A stretch of DNA of 64,000 bases from Linyphia triangularis (taxonomy: Eukaryota > Arthropoda > Arachnida > Araneae > Linyphiidae), in assembly GCA_963978545.1 (NCBI GenBank), contig OZ021722.1, forward strand, positions 36,597,365 to 36,661,364. The letters run 5' to 3'. Both the position numbers and the translations under genes were made by a program. Positions 21,385 to 30,726 of the stretch are shown one piece after another (position 1 is the stretch's first letter; the number at the start of each line of letters is the position of its first letter). Under the pieces are notes generated by a model that made no database searches, was not told where the DNA came from, and worked only from the letters and a program-made list of their open reading frames with translations.

Positions 21385-22578
21385 CCATTCTTACATTTTG
21401 CTGCAATGGTTTTTGATCTCGTCGGGTTTATAGCTCCATTTGTAATTAGGATTAAATGTCTGTTACAACAAATTTGGCAAAGGGGTCTAGAATGGGATCA
21501 AGAATTACCGGATGATCTTGAAAAGAAGTGGAGTGATTGGTGTAGGGAGGTCCAGTGTTTGAGAAATCTGGGAATATCGAGGATGTATTTTTTGAATTGT
21601 GTAAATACGGATAAATTGAAGGCTCAGGTGCATATATTTTGTGACGAGTCTCCTATAGCATATGGTGCAGTTTCGTATTTTAGGTTTCATAATGATAGAG
21701 ATGAGTTGATTACTTCCTTCATCATGTCGAAAAGTAGGGTGTCGCCGTTAGAGAAATTATCACTTCCAAGGCTTGAGTTGATGGGAGCAGTGGTAGCGGC
21801 AAGAATGTGGAAGTTTTTAGTAGGGTTGTTTGAGAATTTATTAGAAGAGGTTTTCTTTTGGTCCGATTCGGAAATTTGTTTGCATTGGATTAAGGGTTCT
21901 GCTAGGGATTGGAAGCAATTTGTCTCAAACCGAGTGTTGGAAATTCAGGGTTCAACTGGTCCTGAAAATTGGGGACATTGTCCAGGACTAGAGAATCCGG
22001 CAGACAAACTGACACGTGGAATACCAGCAGCATCTCTTCTCATCGACAACATCTGGTTTTCTGGTCCACCATGGCTGAGGTGTTCTAATGAACTTTGGCC
22101 TACTCAACACTCAACGACATTAAAAGAAGATCAACTGGAACGGAGATCCATCGTTACCACGTGCGTTTCAACTATAGCACAAACTATAATTGATGTTGGT
22201 TCATTCAACAATATTAAACGACTGTTGCGAGTGACTGTTTGGGTGATGCGATTCATTTCTAAAATCCAAAAATTTCCTACTCAAACCGGTCACATTATAG
22301 CAGATGAACTCCAAAAGGCAGAAGAGTTCTGGATAAAGACTGGTCAAAACAGTACATACGCTCTTGAAGTTGACATTCTTAAAAAGGGTAAGCTGCTGCC
22401 AAAGGACTCTAGTCTATACAGTTTAGCCAGTTACTTGGATGAAAGGGATATTCTTCACGTCAAAGGACGTTTAGAAGAGAGTTCCTGTACTGTAGAAGAA
22501 AACATCCAATTCTTCTTCCATGTAAATCGACATTTACTGAATTGGTTGTTCAACGTAAACATCAAAAAGGAATAACGT
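21385..22578 (+). pseudogene. BEL A17/RNase H region and start of integrase
   Basis: The open frame (its ATG at 21373 lies in the foreign insert) begins with FAAMVFDLVGFIAPFVIR, the A17 motif of Pao/BEL pol, where FDPLG is usual. RNase H follows, with the likely catalytic residues D91 in VHIFCDESP, E135 in LPRLELMGA, D165 in FFWSDSE and D211 in ENPADKLTRG. All four are present, so this domain looks the best kept in the element. LDERDILHVKGRLEE marks the start of the integrase. A frameshift occurs near 22500. The domain would remove RNA from the RNA-DNA hybrid. Confidence 0.85.
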
Positions 22579-23184
22579 GGAAATACATTGTAGAACTAGC
22601 GCCATGGTGGGGAGGCTTTTATGAACGATTGATGAAAACTATTAAGGAGCCTCTTAGAAAGATCCTCGGACGAGCACTGATGACTTTTGAAGAAATGTGT
22701 ACAGTGTTAACCGAAGTCGAAACAGTGGTAAACAACAGATCACTCACTTACGTGTCAAATGATGTAGAAGATCTACAGCCATTGACTCCAGCTCATTTCC
22801 TATTTCCCATCAATGGGGTTAAACGAATATCCGTTACATTTCGCTGAAATTTTGAGCAATGGACGTTCCACCAAGGAAAGTTTGACTCGAAGGAAGTTGT
22901 ACCAGACTACTCTGCTACGTCAATTTTGGTGAAGGTGGAAGGAAGAGTATCTTCTTCAGCTGAACAATGCCCACAAACTTTCAACTCCTACGCCTCACAA
23001 GGACTTAAAAAGGGGTGACATCGTCTTAATAGCAGGAACCAACAAATCGAAGTTTCTGTGGACTCCTGGGATAGTCGAAGAGATTATAATAGGTCGCGAT
23101 GGACTTGTTCGTTCATTTATAGTTCAAACTGCTAAGGGACAGTACAAGAGACCTATACAACTATTATATCCTCTTGAACTTTAA
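22540..23184 (+). pseudogene. BEL integrase remnant and DUF5641-like tail
   Basis: VVQRKH from the zinc-binding region joins directly to ITWKYIVELAPWWGGFYERL. The rest of the HHCC region and the part holding the first two acidic catalytic residues are therefore deleted, and only the final glutamate (in FYERL) is left. NNRSLTYVSND and PLTPAHFLF follow. After a frameshift near 22850 another frame gives LRQFWWRWKEEYLLQLN and KRGDIVLIAG, the DUF5641-like C-terminus, ending at a stop at about 23182. Integration by this copy's own product is impossible. Confidence 0.85.
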
Positions 23185-23337
23185 ATTCTCTATTGTTGTT
23201 ATATATCCCTTATTAGTTTACCTTTAAACATGCTTAATCAATCTATTTTTATTTTCAGCATATTAATTATTTACATATTTTGCTTTAACTTTAATTTTGA
23301 ATATTGTTTGGATTGTATTTTGATTTTTTTGCTAAAA

Positions 23338-23349
23338 TCAGGTGGGGAG
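23338..23349 (+). other. BEL polypurine tract
   Basis: TCAGGTGGGGAG lies directly before the 3' LTR start at 23350, the expected place for the plus-strand primer of an LTR element. Confidence 0.8.
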
Positions 23350-23540
23350 TGTTAAGAATTGTTTTGCAATATACGCCCGATAGATGGCGATTTTGTGTAA
23401 TAAGAATATAACTGTTTTGTATCACGATATTAGAGTATTAGACATGTACTAATAAAGACGTAGCCAAGAAATTGGGAGTTGCGTTTTCCCTTGCATGGGA
23501 GGGATAGGTACATCGACTCAAAAAGATGGCATATGGCATA
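23350..23540 (+). repeat. Pao/BEL 3' LTR with a 7-bp terminal duplication
   Basis: Matches the 5' LTR over 184 bp (23350-23533). TGGCATA is then repeated once (23534-23540) before the target duplication ATGAT at 23541-23545. The extra 7 bp is absent from the 5' LTR. Confidence 0.8.
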
Positions 23541-24239
23541 ATGATATACTGCCAGATAAGGAAAAATTTGTATTACAGTTGAGTGTAGCAATTCTATTTA
23601 GTTCATTTAATCTTTACACTTCTGTTGCAAGGATAATTGTACTTTGATCGTTTTGCTTTAAAACTAGCAGAGCAGTTTTTGTGTGATATTACCTGGGAGT
23701 CGATGTGTTTGAAAATGAAGGTCTTTAAAATGAATGTTGATATTGTTGCTGATCATACTTAAGACAATCTACAGGTTATATGGAATTTTTCAGACAGATA
23801 TTGATAACGAAGATAAAGAGAAGATTCATTAGCTGTAGCAAATAGAACTGGGATCGGTGTCCATATGAGTAGAATACTAGATATTTTTAGTGCTTGGTGA
23901 TAGAAGATTTCTAACTTTTGATGTCTGTTAAAAAATCTGACAAGAATCTACTACTTGATGAATTGACAATTTGGATCAAGTGATGGGATCAAGCACTCCA
24001 GTAGTTTGAGGCAATTACTTTGACAAAGTTGAGCTTTTAAGACTTTCCTCTTGAGGTATTCAAAGGGATATTTGGAAGCAAGAAAAATATACCAATTTCT
24101 TTTTTTTTTATTGTCAACTATAGCGATAAATTTAAAATTTAGACAAATGGGCAGATTATTTTTAGATTTTAAATTTGAAAAAGTTTATACATTCAAATTT
24201 TTCAGAGCGAATGTTCATCTTCCTGGTGGCACACTGTGA

Positions 24240-24990
24240 GTTAACTTTACGTAAGCTTTAACCATAAATGAAACTATTATCATCAAAAATAACACAATCA
24301 ATATTATTTGAAATAATATTAAATTGTAAGTTAAAGTGTACTCAAAATTCTCCCTTGTGGGGTTCCACAAGAGGATGAAAAGAAATTAGAGGACTATTTC
24401 CTCCAATGCACAAAAAGTTTTCCATCGGTCAAAAAAACTTAAAGATCCAATAAGCAGTTTTCTCTATTATGTCAAATTGCAGAATTTTGTAGATAAAGCC
24501 ATCTCTCCAAACAGAATCATTCACAGCTATAATGTAAAATTTAATCATGAAACAAAATTTTTTTCATTCATTGAATAATTTTGTGATGAAGCGAGCATAA
24601 ATGCAATCTTTATGAGGTGTGATTATAATTAAACTTCAATTAAATTAAATAACCAATTTAATTTGATATTTCGATTGAAGATCATTTTCTCTAATAACTT
24701 GCACATGACTGATGAGTCCTTGGCATATACAATGCTATGTCCTGTGAAGATTTTCCAGATTTAAAAATGAGCAATATTTTAAATATTCTCCCTCTTCTGG
24801 GAAAAGATCTGAGTTTCAAATGGGATTAAAAATGTCAAGTAGATTTTCAAATGTTTGGGGTTTCAGAAATCTGAGCGCTTTAAAGCTGGTTCCATCTGGA
24901 CTAAGAGAAGATATCCTTTGACCATTAATACACTTTTGGATTTGCAAGAGGAAGAAACGTCAATTGTACAATGAATCCTTGTCGCCTGAT
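24240..24990 (-). pseudogene. LINE reverse-transcriptase relic (Jockey/CR1-like)
   Basis: On the minus strand from about 24920, SPDGTSFKALRFLKP, then ENLLDIFNPI followed by a stop, then NSDLFPEEGEY match the start of a non-LTR reverse transcriptase (GPDGI, LL..IFN.IW..G.FP..W). DSSVMCKLLEKMI at about 24715-24680, in another frame, matches the PISL-CK-FEK segment. At about 24360 GTPQGRILS matches the G-x-PQGS-x-LSP motif. The order and spacing are right for one domain. Several stops and frameshifts make it a relic. The YADD active site and both element ends were not found. Confidence 0.75.
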
Positions 24991-24999
24991 AATGTGAAA

Positions 25000-25293
25000 G
25001 GAATTAATTCGAAGATGCCTTCCGAAGCAAAATTCTTTGCAAACAAGTTAGCTTGATTGACATACTCCCTTACATCATTAATTCCAATAAAGTACTGTTA
25101 CTAGCAGAAAGGAAGTATTTTCAGATATAAATATATTTGATAATTCTTTATATTTTACCTGAAGTAGCTCCATTTTCGCATACGTTATTTCCGTATTTTT
25201 CTTAATGGATTTTACTATGTTTATGATTTAGTTGAGAATTTTTATAAAGAATTCAAAGATTTAGATCTATAGTTTTCCTGAATTTTCTTAACT

Positions 25294-25325
<32 letters not shown>

Positions 25326-25856
25326 TATTTGCCAATAACTTTATTTGCTGTATCACTAATTAGCTAATTTCTTATAGTTTATATTGATTTCCTTTGGTTT
25401 TTTTTTTTTTCATAAGTTTTGAATAGTAGAGATGGGTTTCATTAGCAGTTTTAAAATGGTTGGTTGAAATCGGAAGACTAATAAAAATTAAAATTTATTT
25501 ATTTTTTTCCAGAAAACTATTTTTCTCAGTGCTGGTTTATTTTGGTGGAGTCTAAATTATCGCTGTGCATTTGAAGTTTTTGTAAAAGTTTGCCAACGAT
25601 TTTATTTTTATTTAAAGAACTTTTGGGAACCTTTAAAAAGAAAATTAAACAATCAATTTTATATTATAAATCTGTGACATCATTACCTCTGGAAAATTCT
25701 TAACAATATTTGTAGAATAAATGTTTAAAAAAATGAGATTTTTTAAAAGTTTATTTTATTGAAGAACAGAGGGTGCAAAAGAGATAAGATAGTTAAGGTG
25801 GTTAAATATGAGGACTCAACCTTGACAGAGTACAACCGTCTGTGGGCACACTTTCT
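25000..25856. other. AT-rich spacer
   Basis: No gene or named repeat was recognised. A pure T run lies at about 25296-25324. Confidence 0.6.
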
Positions 25857-26535
25857 GTAGTTTCTAGAGGTCGGAAATATTGATAAAAATAATATCGATA
25901 CTATATCGTTGCATAGAAAAGAAGAAAAAAATCGATAAAATATCGATATATCGATACATGATTTTTTTGTATTTTTTATTTGATTTTCAATTTTGCCATA
26001 AACGAAGTTTTTTGGAGCAAATTTCTACTCTATTTCTACTTCTATTGTTTTAATAAATAAATTATAAAAATTGGTTTTATAAATAAACTATATTATCAAT
26101 GAGAATAAATAAAATCATTTGGATATCAATGCATAAATTCACATTTATTTTTAAAGAAGAAATTTTGAAAAGTATTTTAACTCATATTTTACTGATAGAG
26201 ATGTTTTTAATATTTAAAATTAGATGCAAATTCCAGGCACGCGTTGGCAACAGAAACGGCGCTATGTTAAAGACTAGTAATAAATAATCTTATCTTCGAT
26301 TACATAATGTTTTCTTTTTGGTTATTGTGCCATTTTAACTGTCTTTCAGCCAAGTCCAAACTTTAGTTTTGGAGTTTTTGAAAAGGGAATAAAGAAAATA
26401 AATACAACACATGGAACTACAAAACGATTATCAATAAACTAAAAATGTTTGAAAATATCGATATATCGGTGACTTGAATCGATATTATTTCAAAAATATC
26501 GTCGTTTCGATATATCGCAGACCTCTAGTAGTTTC
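25857..26535. mobile_element. Non-autonomous hAT element with ATCGAT-rich ends (663 bp)
   Basis: The element is 25865-26527, flanked on both sides by the 8-mer GTAGTTTC (25857-25864 and 26528-26535), a perfect hAT-type target duplication. The left end reads TAGAGGTCGGAAATATTG and the inverted right end TAGAGGTCTGCGATATATC. Both subterminal regions (25885-25960 and 26455-26520) are packed with ATCGAT/TATCGATA words. In hAT elements repeated subterminal motifs bind transposase, so these are good candidates for such sites. The interior is AT-rich with no transposase sequence. Confidence 0.88.
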
Positions 26536-26644
26536 TGTTGCTTCTGTATCCTAAATTGTGGTCGACTTGACAAAGAAAATTGAAGCTTTGTTAGTTTCGG
26601 TGAAGACTTTACTTTAGGTTTCGTAAGCAGAATCCTAGATAGCA

Positions 26645-26760
26645 CAGTGGTATTGGCCACAACGAACATCCATGCCTAATCCGGGATTCGAACCTGGCAC
26701 TTTCAGCATACGTGGCCAGAGCGCTAACCACACAGCCATCAGAGTCAACAATGTCGGAAA
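26645..26760 (-). mobile_element. SINE-2 copy, head part only
   Basis: On the minus strand it reads GGCTGTGTGGTTAGCGCTC (A box), CCAGGTTCGAATCCCGG (a near-consensus B box) and GGCATGGATGTTCGTTGTGG, then similarity stops. It is the best-preserved tRNA-like head of this family in the window, but it is truncated after about 100 bp. Confidence 0.8.
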
Positions 26761-26769
26761 CAAGGGTTT

Positions 26770-27169
26770 TGGAATAATTGGTCAGTCTATGCTGATTCTC
26801 TTGAATAGTACCAAAATACCCGATTTTTTAAAAATAAACATGTCAAAACCATCACAAAACATGCATTTTTACCTCTATGTCCTTTCTTACTACACTATCT
26901 TTTAATTTTAAAACTCTGCATCAATATTCCAATACTTCCAGTATATTTACCCAGCACTGGGCGAGATTGACCAGTCTGAAACTGTCCACATCGGAAACAG
27001 CCAGTGTCGAACCGATATTGGCCAGCGCGTTTGTGCTACTATGGGAGATATGGAAGATTTGATTTTTTTTTTATTTTTTTTTTTGCTGCAATCAATTGAA
27101 GATCCAGGCTAGTTGATTTGAGTGGTTTTGCGTGGAAATATGATTACGTAGCTCAAACTCAAGAAACTC
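26770..27169. other. Short unique spacer
   Basis: Nothing certain. About 26945-27050 is GC-richer and repeats GACCAGT/GGCCAGT-like words, which may be part of a small unrecognised repeat. T-rich low complexity follows at 27061-27085. Confidence 0.5.
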
Positions 27170-27273
27170 TGTTAATCTTGTCTTTTGGGGCATTTTGTGT
27201 TATTTGCGGGATAGCCATTGCTGTTAATCTTGTCTTTTGGGGCATTTTGTGTTATTTGCGGGATAGCCATTGC
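27170..27273. repeat. Perfect 52-bp tandem duplication
   Basis: Two identical 52-bp units (27170-27221 and 27222-27273) start TGTTAATCTTGTCTTTTGGG and end GGATAGCCATTGC. No mismatch was seen, so it is either a recent event or an assembly artefact. Confidence 0.95.
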
Positions 27274-28639
27274 CTACGTTTTTCCATTAAACAATAAATG
27301 TTTTCTTAGTTGTATATTTATTATTTACTTTCTAATATAAAAATTATATACATTTCAAAACTTATAAACTTGTTTTCACGTTGTTAAGTTCTTTTGTTCT
27401 CAGATAATATAAAATTAAGTTTAATTAAATTGAGATCCAATAAATATATTTTGATGAGCAAATTACATTAGATTTAAAAAATGCTTTAAACACGTACTAT
27501 CAACAAACTTTCATTAATTGCGCTTAATAATTGTTTAAATAAAGTACTTTCTTTATTAAATTTTATAAACATTTATTGATCACAATGCAGTAAAATTTAA
27601 AAGACGTTTCGAAGCTTTAACAGCATATTGCCTTTTGTATATTCTAGCATTGATTAGTTTTCTCTCCAAAACCGTAGGAATAATACTTTTGAAATTGTTT
27701 GTTTTGTATTTATATTTGTAACTCATTTTCATTAAAAAATATATATATATTAAAAATTCATATTCCAGTTCCCAATATTTAAATGTAATTGACTTTAATA
27801 AAATGAAACTTGTTTTTAAAAATATTCAATAAAAAAATTAATATTTTAACTAGATTAAAGCTATTGTTTTATCTATTTGGAGTGAACGCAAAACTATTAT
27901 TATTTTGAACTTGGTCTGGTTCATAAACGACTAAATTCTACATATCAAAGAATTTTTTGCTTTTCACGTACATTATGATGCATTAAGCGAATGAGGCCAA
28001 ATATAATGAAGCATATGCATTTGATCACTATTTACATAATATTCATAAGGGAAATTCTTTAATTATTAACGGTCTATAAAATAAATAGTAATAAACGATG
28101 ATTTGGAGAAAGCGTCAAGTGTATACGAATTTTATTAATGTCTATTTTGTACACACATTCATGTATGGGTGTATAGAAGCATTATTTTGTATAACATTGA
28201 TACAAATTTTAATATACAATACGCATTTTTTTCTTTACAAAAATACTATGGTAAAAGCTAATAACATAATTGTAGAATTTCGAATAATGGACAGACTAGT
28301 TATTTGGTATCTAAATAGCAACTCAGTCCTAAGATACCTTATAATCGTACTCTATTTTTGTTTACAGAATATTTTTGTATTTTACTATATCAGTTTCACA
28401 CAGAATGATGTACGCAAGCTATGCATTACAAGTATGTTTTATCTTAAGTTTAATTTTGATAAATAAAATTTTTAAATTAATTACGATAAGTTGTTTTACA
28501 TTTAGAAATTTAGCAGTTTTTGCAAGATATATGATACAGTATAAAATTCATGATTACTAAATTTTAATGTTATATCCTCCGGAGACCCCGCGTACATTTA
28601 AATGCACATCTGATTTTGGTGGCATAATTTTTCTTTACA
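27274..28639. other. AT-rich spacer
   Basis: A 122-codon plus-strand frame at 28098-28466 and neighbouring frames are rich in I, F, Y and N, as expected by chance in very AT-rich DNA. They match nothing I know, so no gene is called. Confidence 0.6.
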
Positions 28640-28930
28640 TGAAATAGCCGAATTCAGTTCTACAGCTGATGATAGTTCCACCGATTGTGACGAAGTAGAG
28701 CCTGTACAGAAACGGCAAAAAAACAGTTCCTCTGTGAGTAGAGGCGGCACGAAAAGTTGGTGCGAAGCACATGCCAGCAATGGACACTAAGACTTTTTCC
28801 TCACATTGTAGGATGTCTGGATGTTCAGAGCGAAAAAAAATGTGTGCACTAACTGTAAAGAATTTTTATGTATCAAATCCTCACGAAATTGTTTTACAGC
28901 CTTTCATGATTATATTTCACATTTTTCATC
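28640..28930 (+). pseudogene. piggyBac-like transposase, C-terminal cysteine-rich fragment
   Basis: Plus-strand pieces in shifting frames give SSTADDSSTDCDEVEPVQKR near 28660, then HMPAMDTKTFSSHCRMSGC and SERKK near 28770-28840, then CTNCKEFLCIKSSRNCF and FHDY to about 28910. The spacing C-x4-C, C-x2-C, LC, CF-x3-FH is that of the C-terminal zinc-binding domain of piggyBac-type transposases, which contacts the transposon ends. At least two frameshifts separate the pieces. The catalytic domain is not found upstream. Confidence 0.62.
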
Positions 28931-29950
28931 AGTTTATCAGAATTTTTGCAAGCTTAAGGAGATAGTAATTTTTTGTCCCATCTTTATAGTTGAAACCCAA
29001 TAACTTTAAAAGTACGCTACATAGACCCAAAAGAATAATATACATAAATATTAGCTTTAAATAATATTTCAAACAGTTGTGGTTCTCAGAAGGATATTAG
29101 ATCCTATATTAATACACAGTTATACATATACAATTTACTTGTTTCCTTTTCTCTAAAAACTTAGAAATAACTATATATACATGTTTTCTTTTAAGTAACT
29201 AGATGTACTAAATTTATGAGTTTTGAACAATTTTATTTATAACCTAGTGTCGATTATTCCCTGAGATTCAGATTTCCTTGACGTTAACGAAAAAACAGGT
29301 AAAATAAGCATTTCGCAACAATTCTCCTTTTCCTAATTCCCAAAGCGCTTCCAGAACTCTCTAAATAACACCTCTTCCTAATAAATAGATCGTTACAGTT
29401 GCTTTTCCCTCCATACATCTTCAAAAGATAGATGGCGAAATCCATTAACGCCTCAAGATGCTCTCACCTAGAGGTTTTTACTTTACCTCCAGTAAAGGTA
29501 TTACACCCAAGATGAGGTATGTGTTTCTCTCAAATATTTCCTTTGCTCAATCGTTTGCTTCCCGTGAGACTGTTAAATCTCATGAAAATAGACTGGTACT
29601 GTAATATTAAACAAGATTGACCGATCTTAATGTTTGGGTATTCCATGGATTTGTGGTGTATTGATTCTTAGGATTTTTCAATGAATTTAATTATTTATTC
29701 ATTGATGAATTATTTTTCAAGATGAAACAAAATATAGAAAGACTTTCACAAAAAGATATTCAGTGAAAGTAAAATTTACTAACATTCGTTTTAATACTTT
29801 CGAAAATTTAATTAGAATTTTATAGTAAATGCAACAAGGGATAAAAACATTTATGGAATTAATATGAGAGGTTTTATCTGGAAGTTTAACTTTTCTAGAA
29901 TAGAATTGACAAAATTACAATTTTATCACTCAATAAACTACTAACACAAA
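28931..29950. other. AT-rich spacer
   Basis: No gene or element was recognised. About 29320-29560 is less AT-rich but contains no open frame or repeat that I could tie to anything. Confidence 0.55.
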
Positions 29951-29954
29951 ATAT

Positions 29955-30285
29955 ATCTTCAAAATTAAAGGAATATCATTATTTCTCTAATATTATTTCA
30001 GCGGAGCAGCAAAGAGAAGTAAAATTTTCATCAAAGAGAAATCTTTATATAACATAACGACAAGTAAAACAACGCATTCTCAAATTGAACTGCAAAGTCA
30101 ACAGAGGGGACACCTGTATAAGAATGAAGCACCATTAGTTTGCAGTTGAATAAATGTATCTATGTTAAAATCATACAATTTAAAGATGTAACTTTTAAAG
30201 AAAATATGATCTCCTCTAACATAAGTTTACACTTTTCACTATGTTTTCATACTGAACATGATGTCTTTATGATATTTGGTGGCCG
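29955..30285. repeat. Third, diverged copy of the 2633-4486 repeat arm
   Basis: Aligned by eye with the inverted right arm (4486 downward). Shared words in order are TTCAAAATTAAAG, TCTCTAATA, CATCAAAGAG, AATCTTTATAT, ACAAGTAAAACAAC, AATTGAACTGCAAAGT, GGGGACAC, TATGATCTCCTCTAAC, TTTTCATACTGAACATGAT. No second arm follows, so it is a single-arm or truncated copy. Confidence 0.65.
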
Positions 30286-30639
30286 AATTTCCCATATCAA
30301 CATTAAAGCTGTTTTCAAGTGATGAACCGTTTTTGATATTTTGAACCTTGCCATAAGACATTTCTTTGAAGCGTTTCATACATGATTGATGAAAGTTAGA
30401 TTAGGAGAGGGGCCTGGAGTACAAACCGGGAAAGTGTTCAAATTTTTAATCGTCTATGCAAAGTAACAGTGGGCTAAAATATTCCATAAATGATAATAAA
30501 CACAAATACGAAACAAGTATTTCCTCATTAAAGACTTAAATGGAGTTAGAAAATGTAATTATAATAAATTTGTTTGGTTGAATTGTCTTGTGTACTCATG
30601 GAAAATCAGAAAAGCAATATATATATAAATATTTTTGTA

Positions 30640-30726
30640 TATATATATATTTCTTATTTTTTTCTTTCTTTCTTCTCTTGAGCTTTTGGGGTTGGGGACA
30701 TTAGAAAGAATGTATATATATATATA
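30640..30726. repeat. TA- and TTTC-rich simple repeat at the mariner insertion site
   Basis: TA dinucleotides, a TTTC/TTCT stretch and a further TA run end at 30726, where the mariner-like element begins. Such a run offers many TA target sites. Confidence 0.7.

Larger units (their letters stand above)
17203..21388. other. Foreign DNA inserted in the BEL pol region (about 4.2 kb)
   Basis: BEL protein similarity stops after TKRSFLRQ near 17205 and resumes at HFAAMVFD near 21390. These belong side by side in Pao/BEL elements, so the DNA between is an insertion or several. I see no matching terminal repeats or target duplication at the two edges. Recognisable contents are a SINE-2 copy (about 19690-19845), a roughly 105-bp tandem repeat (about 20000-20385) and a long inverted repeat (about 20450-21275). 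The first 2.4 kb is AT-rich with no recognised gene; it has short imperfect repeats at 18797-18843 and a patch near 19140-19400 with TGACGTCA and ATTGG motifs. Confidence 0.75.
13379..23545 (+). mobile_element. Pao/BEL LTR retrotransposon, complete ends, degenerate interior
   Basis: The element is bounded by 184-bp direct LTRs (13384-13567 and 23350-23533) and by the 5-bp repeat ATGAT (13379-13383 and 23541-23545). The inner order is leader, gag with a DUF1759-like region, zinc-knuckle remnant, DUF1758-like protease, reverse transcriptase, A17/RNase H region, integrase remnant and DUF5641-like tail, which is the Pao/BEL order. The polypurine tract AGGTGGGGAG sits just before the 3' LTR. Roughly 4.2 kb of foreign DNA (about 17203-21388) and a SINE (15116-15295) are inserted. 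Frameshifts, stops and an integrase deletion make it non-autonomous. The LTRs differ at 4 of 184 positions. Confidence 0.9.

Noticed and set aside
17203..21388. One single transposon filling the BEL insertion
   Set aside because: No terminal repeats or target duplication were found at the two edges, and the contents look composite.
26945..27050. Terminus of another hAT element
   Set aside because: CAGCACTGGGC resembles some hAT ends, but no partner terminus or 8-bp duplication was found.
28098..28466. 122-codon open frame as a membrane protein gene
   Set aside because: The composition is what chance frames in very AT-rich DNA give, with no motif, and overlapping frames are equally long.
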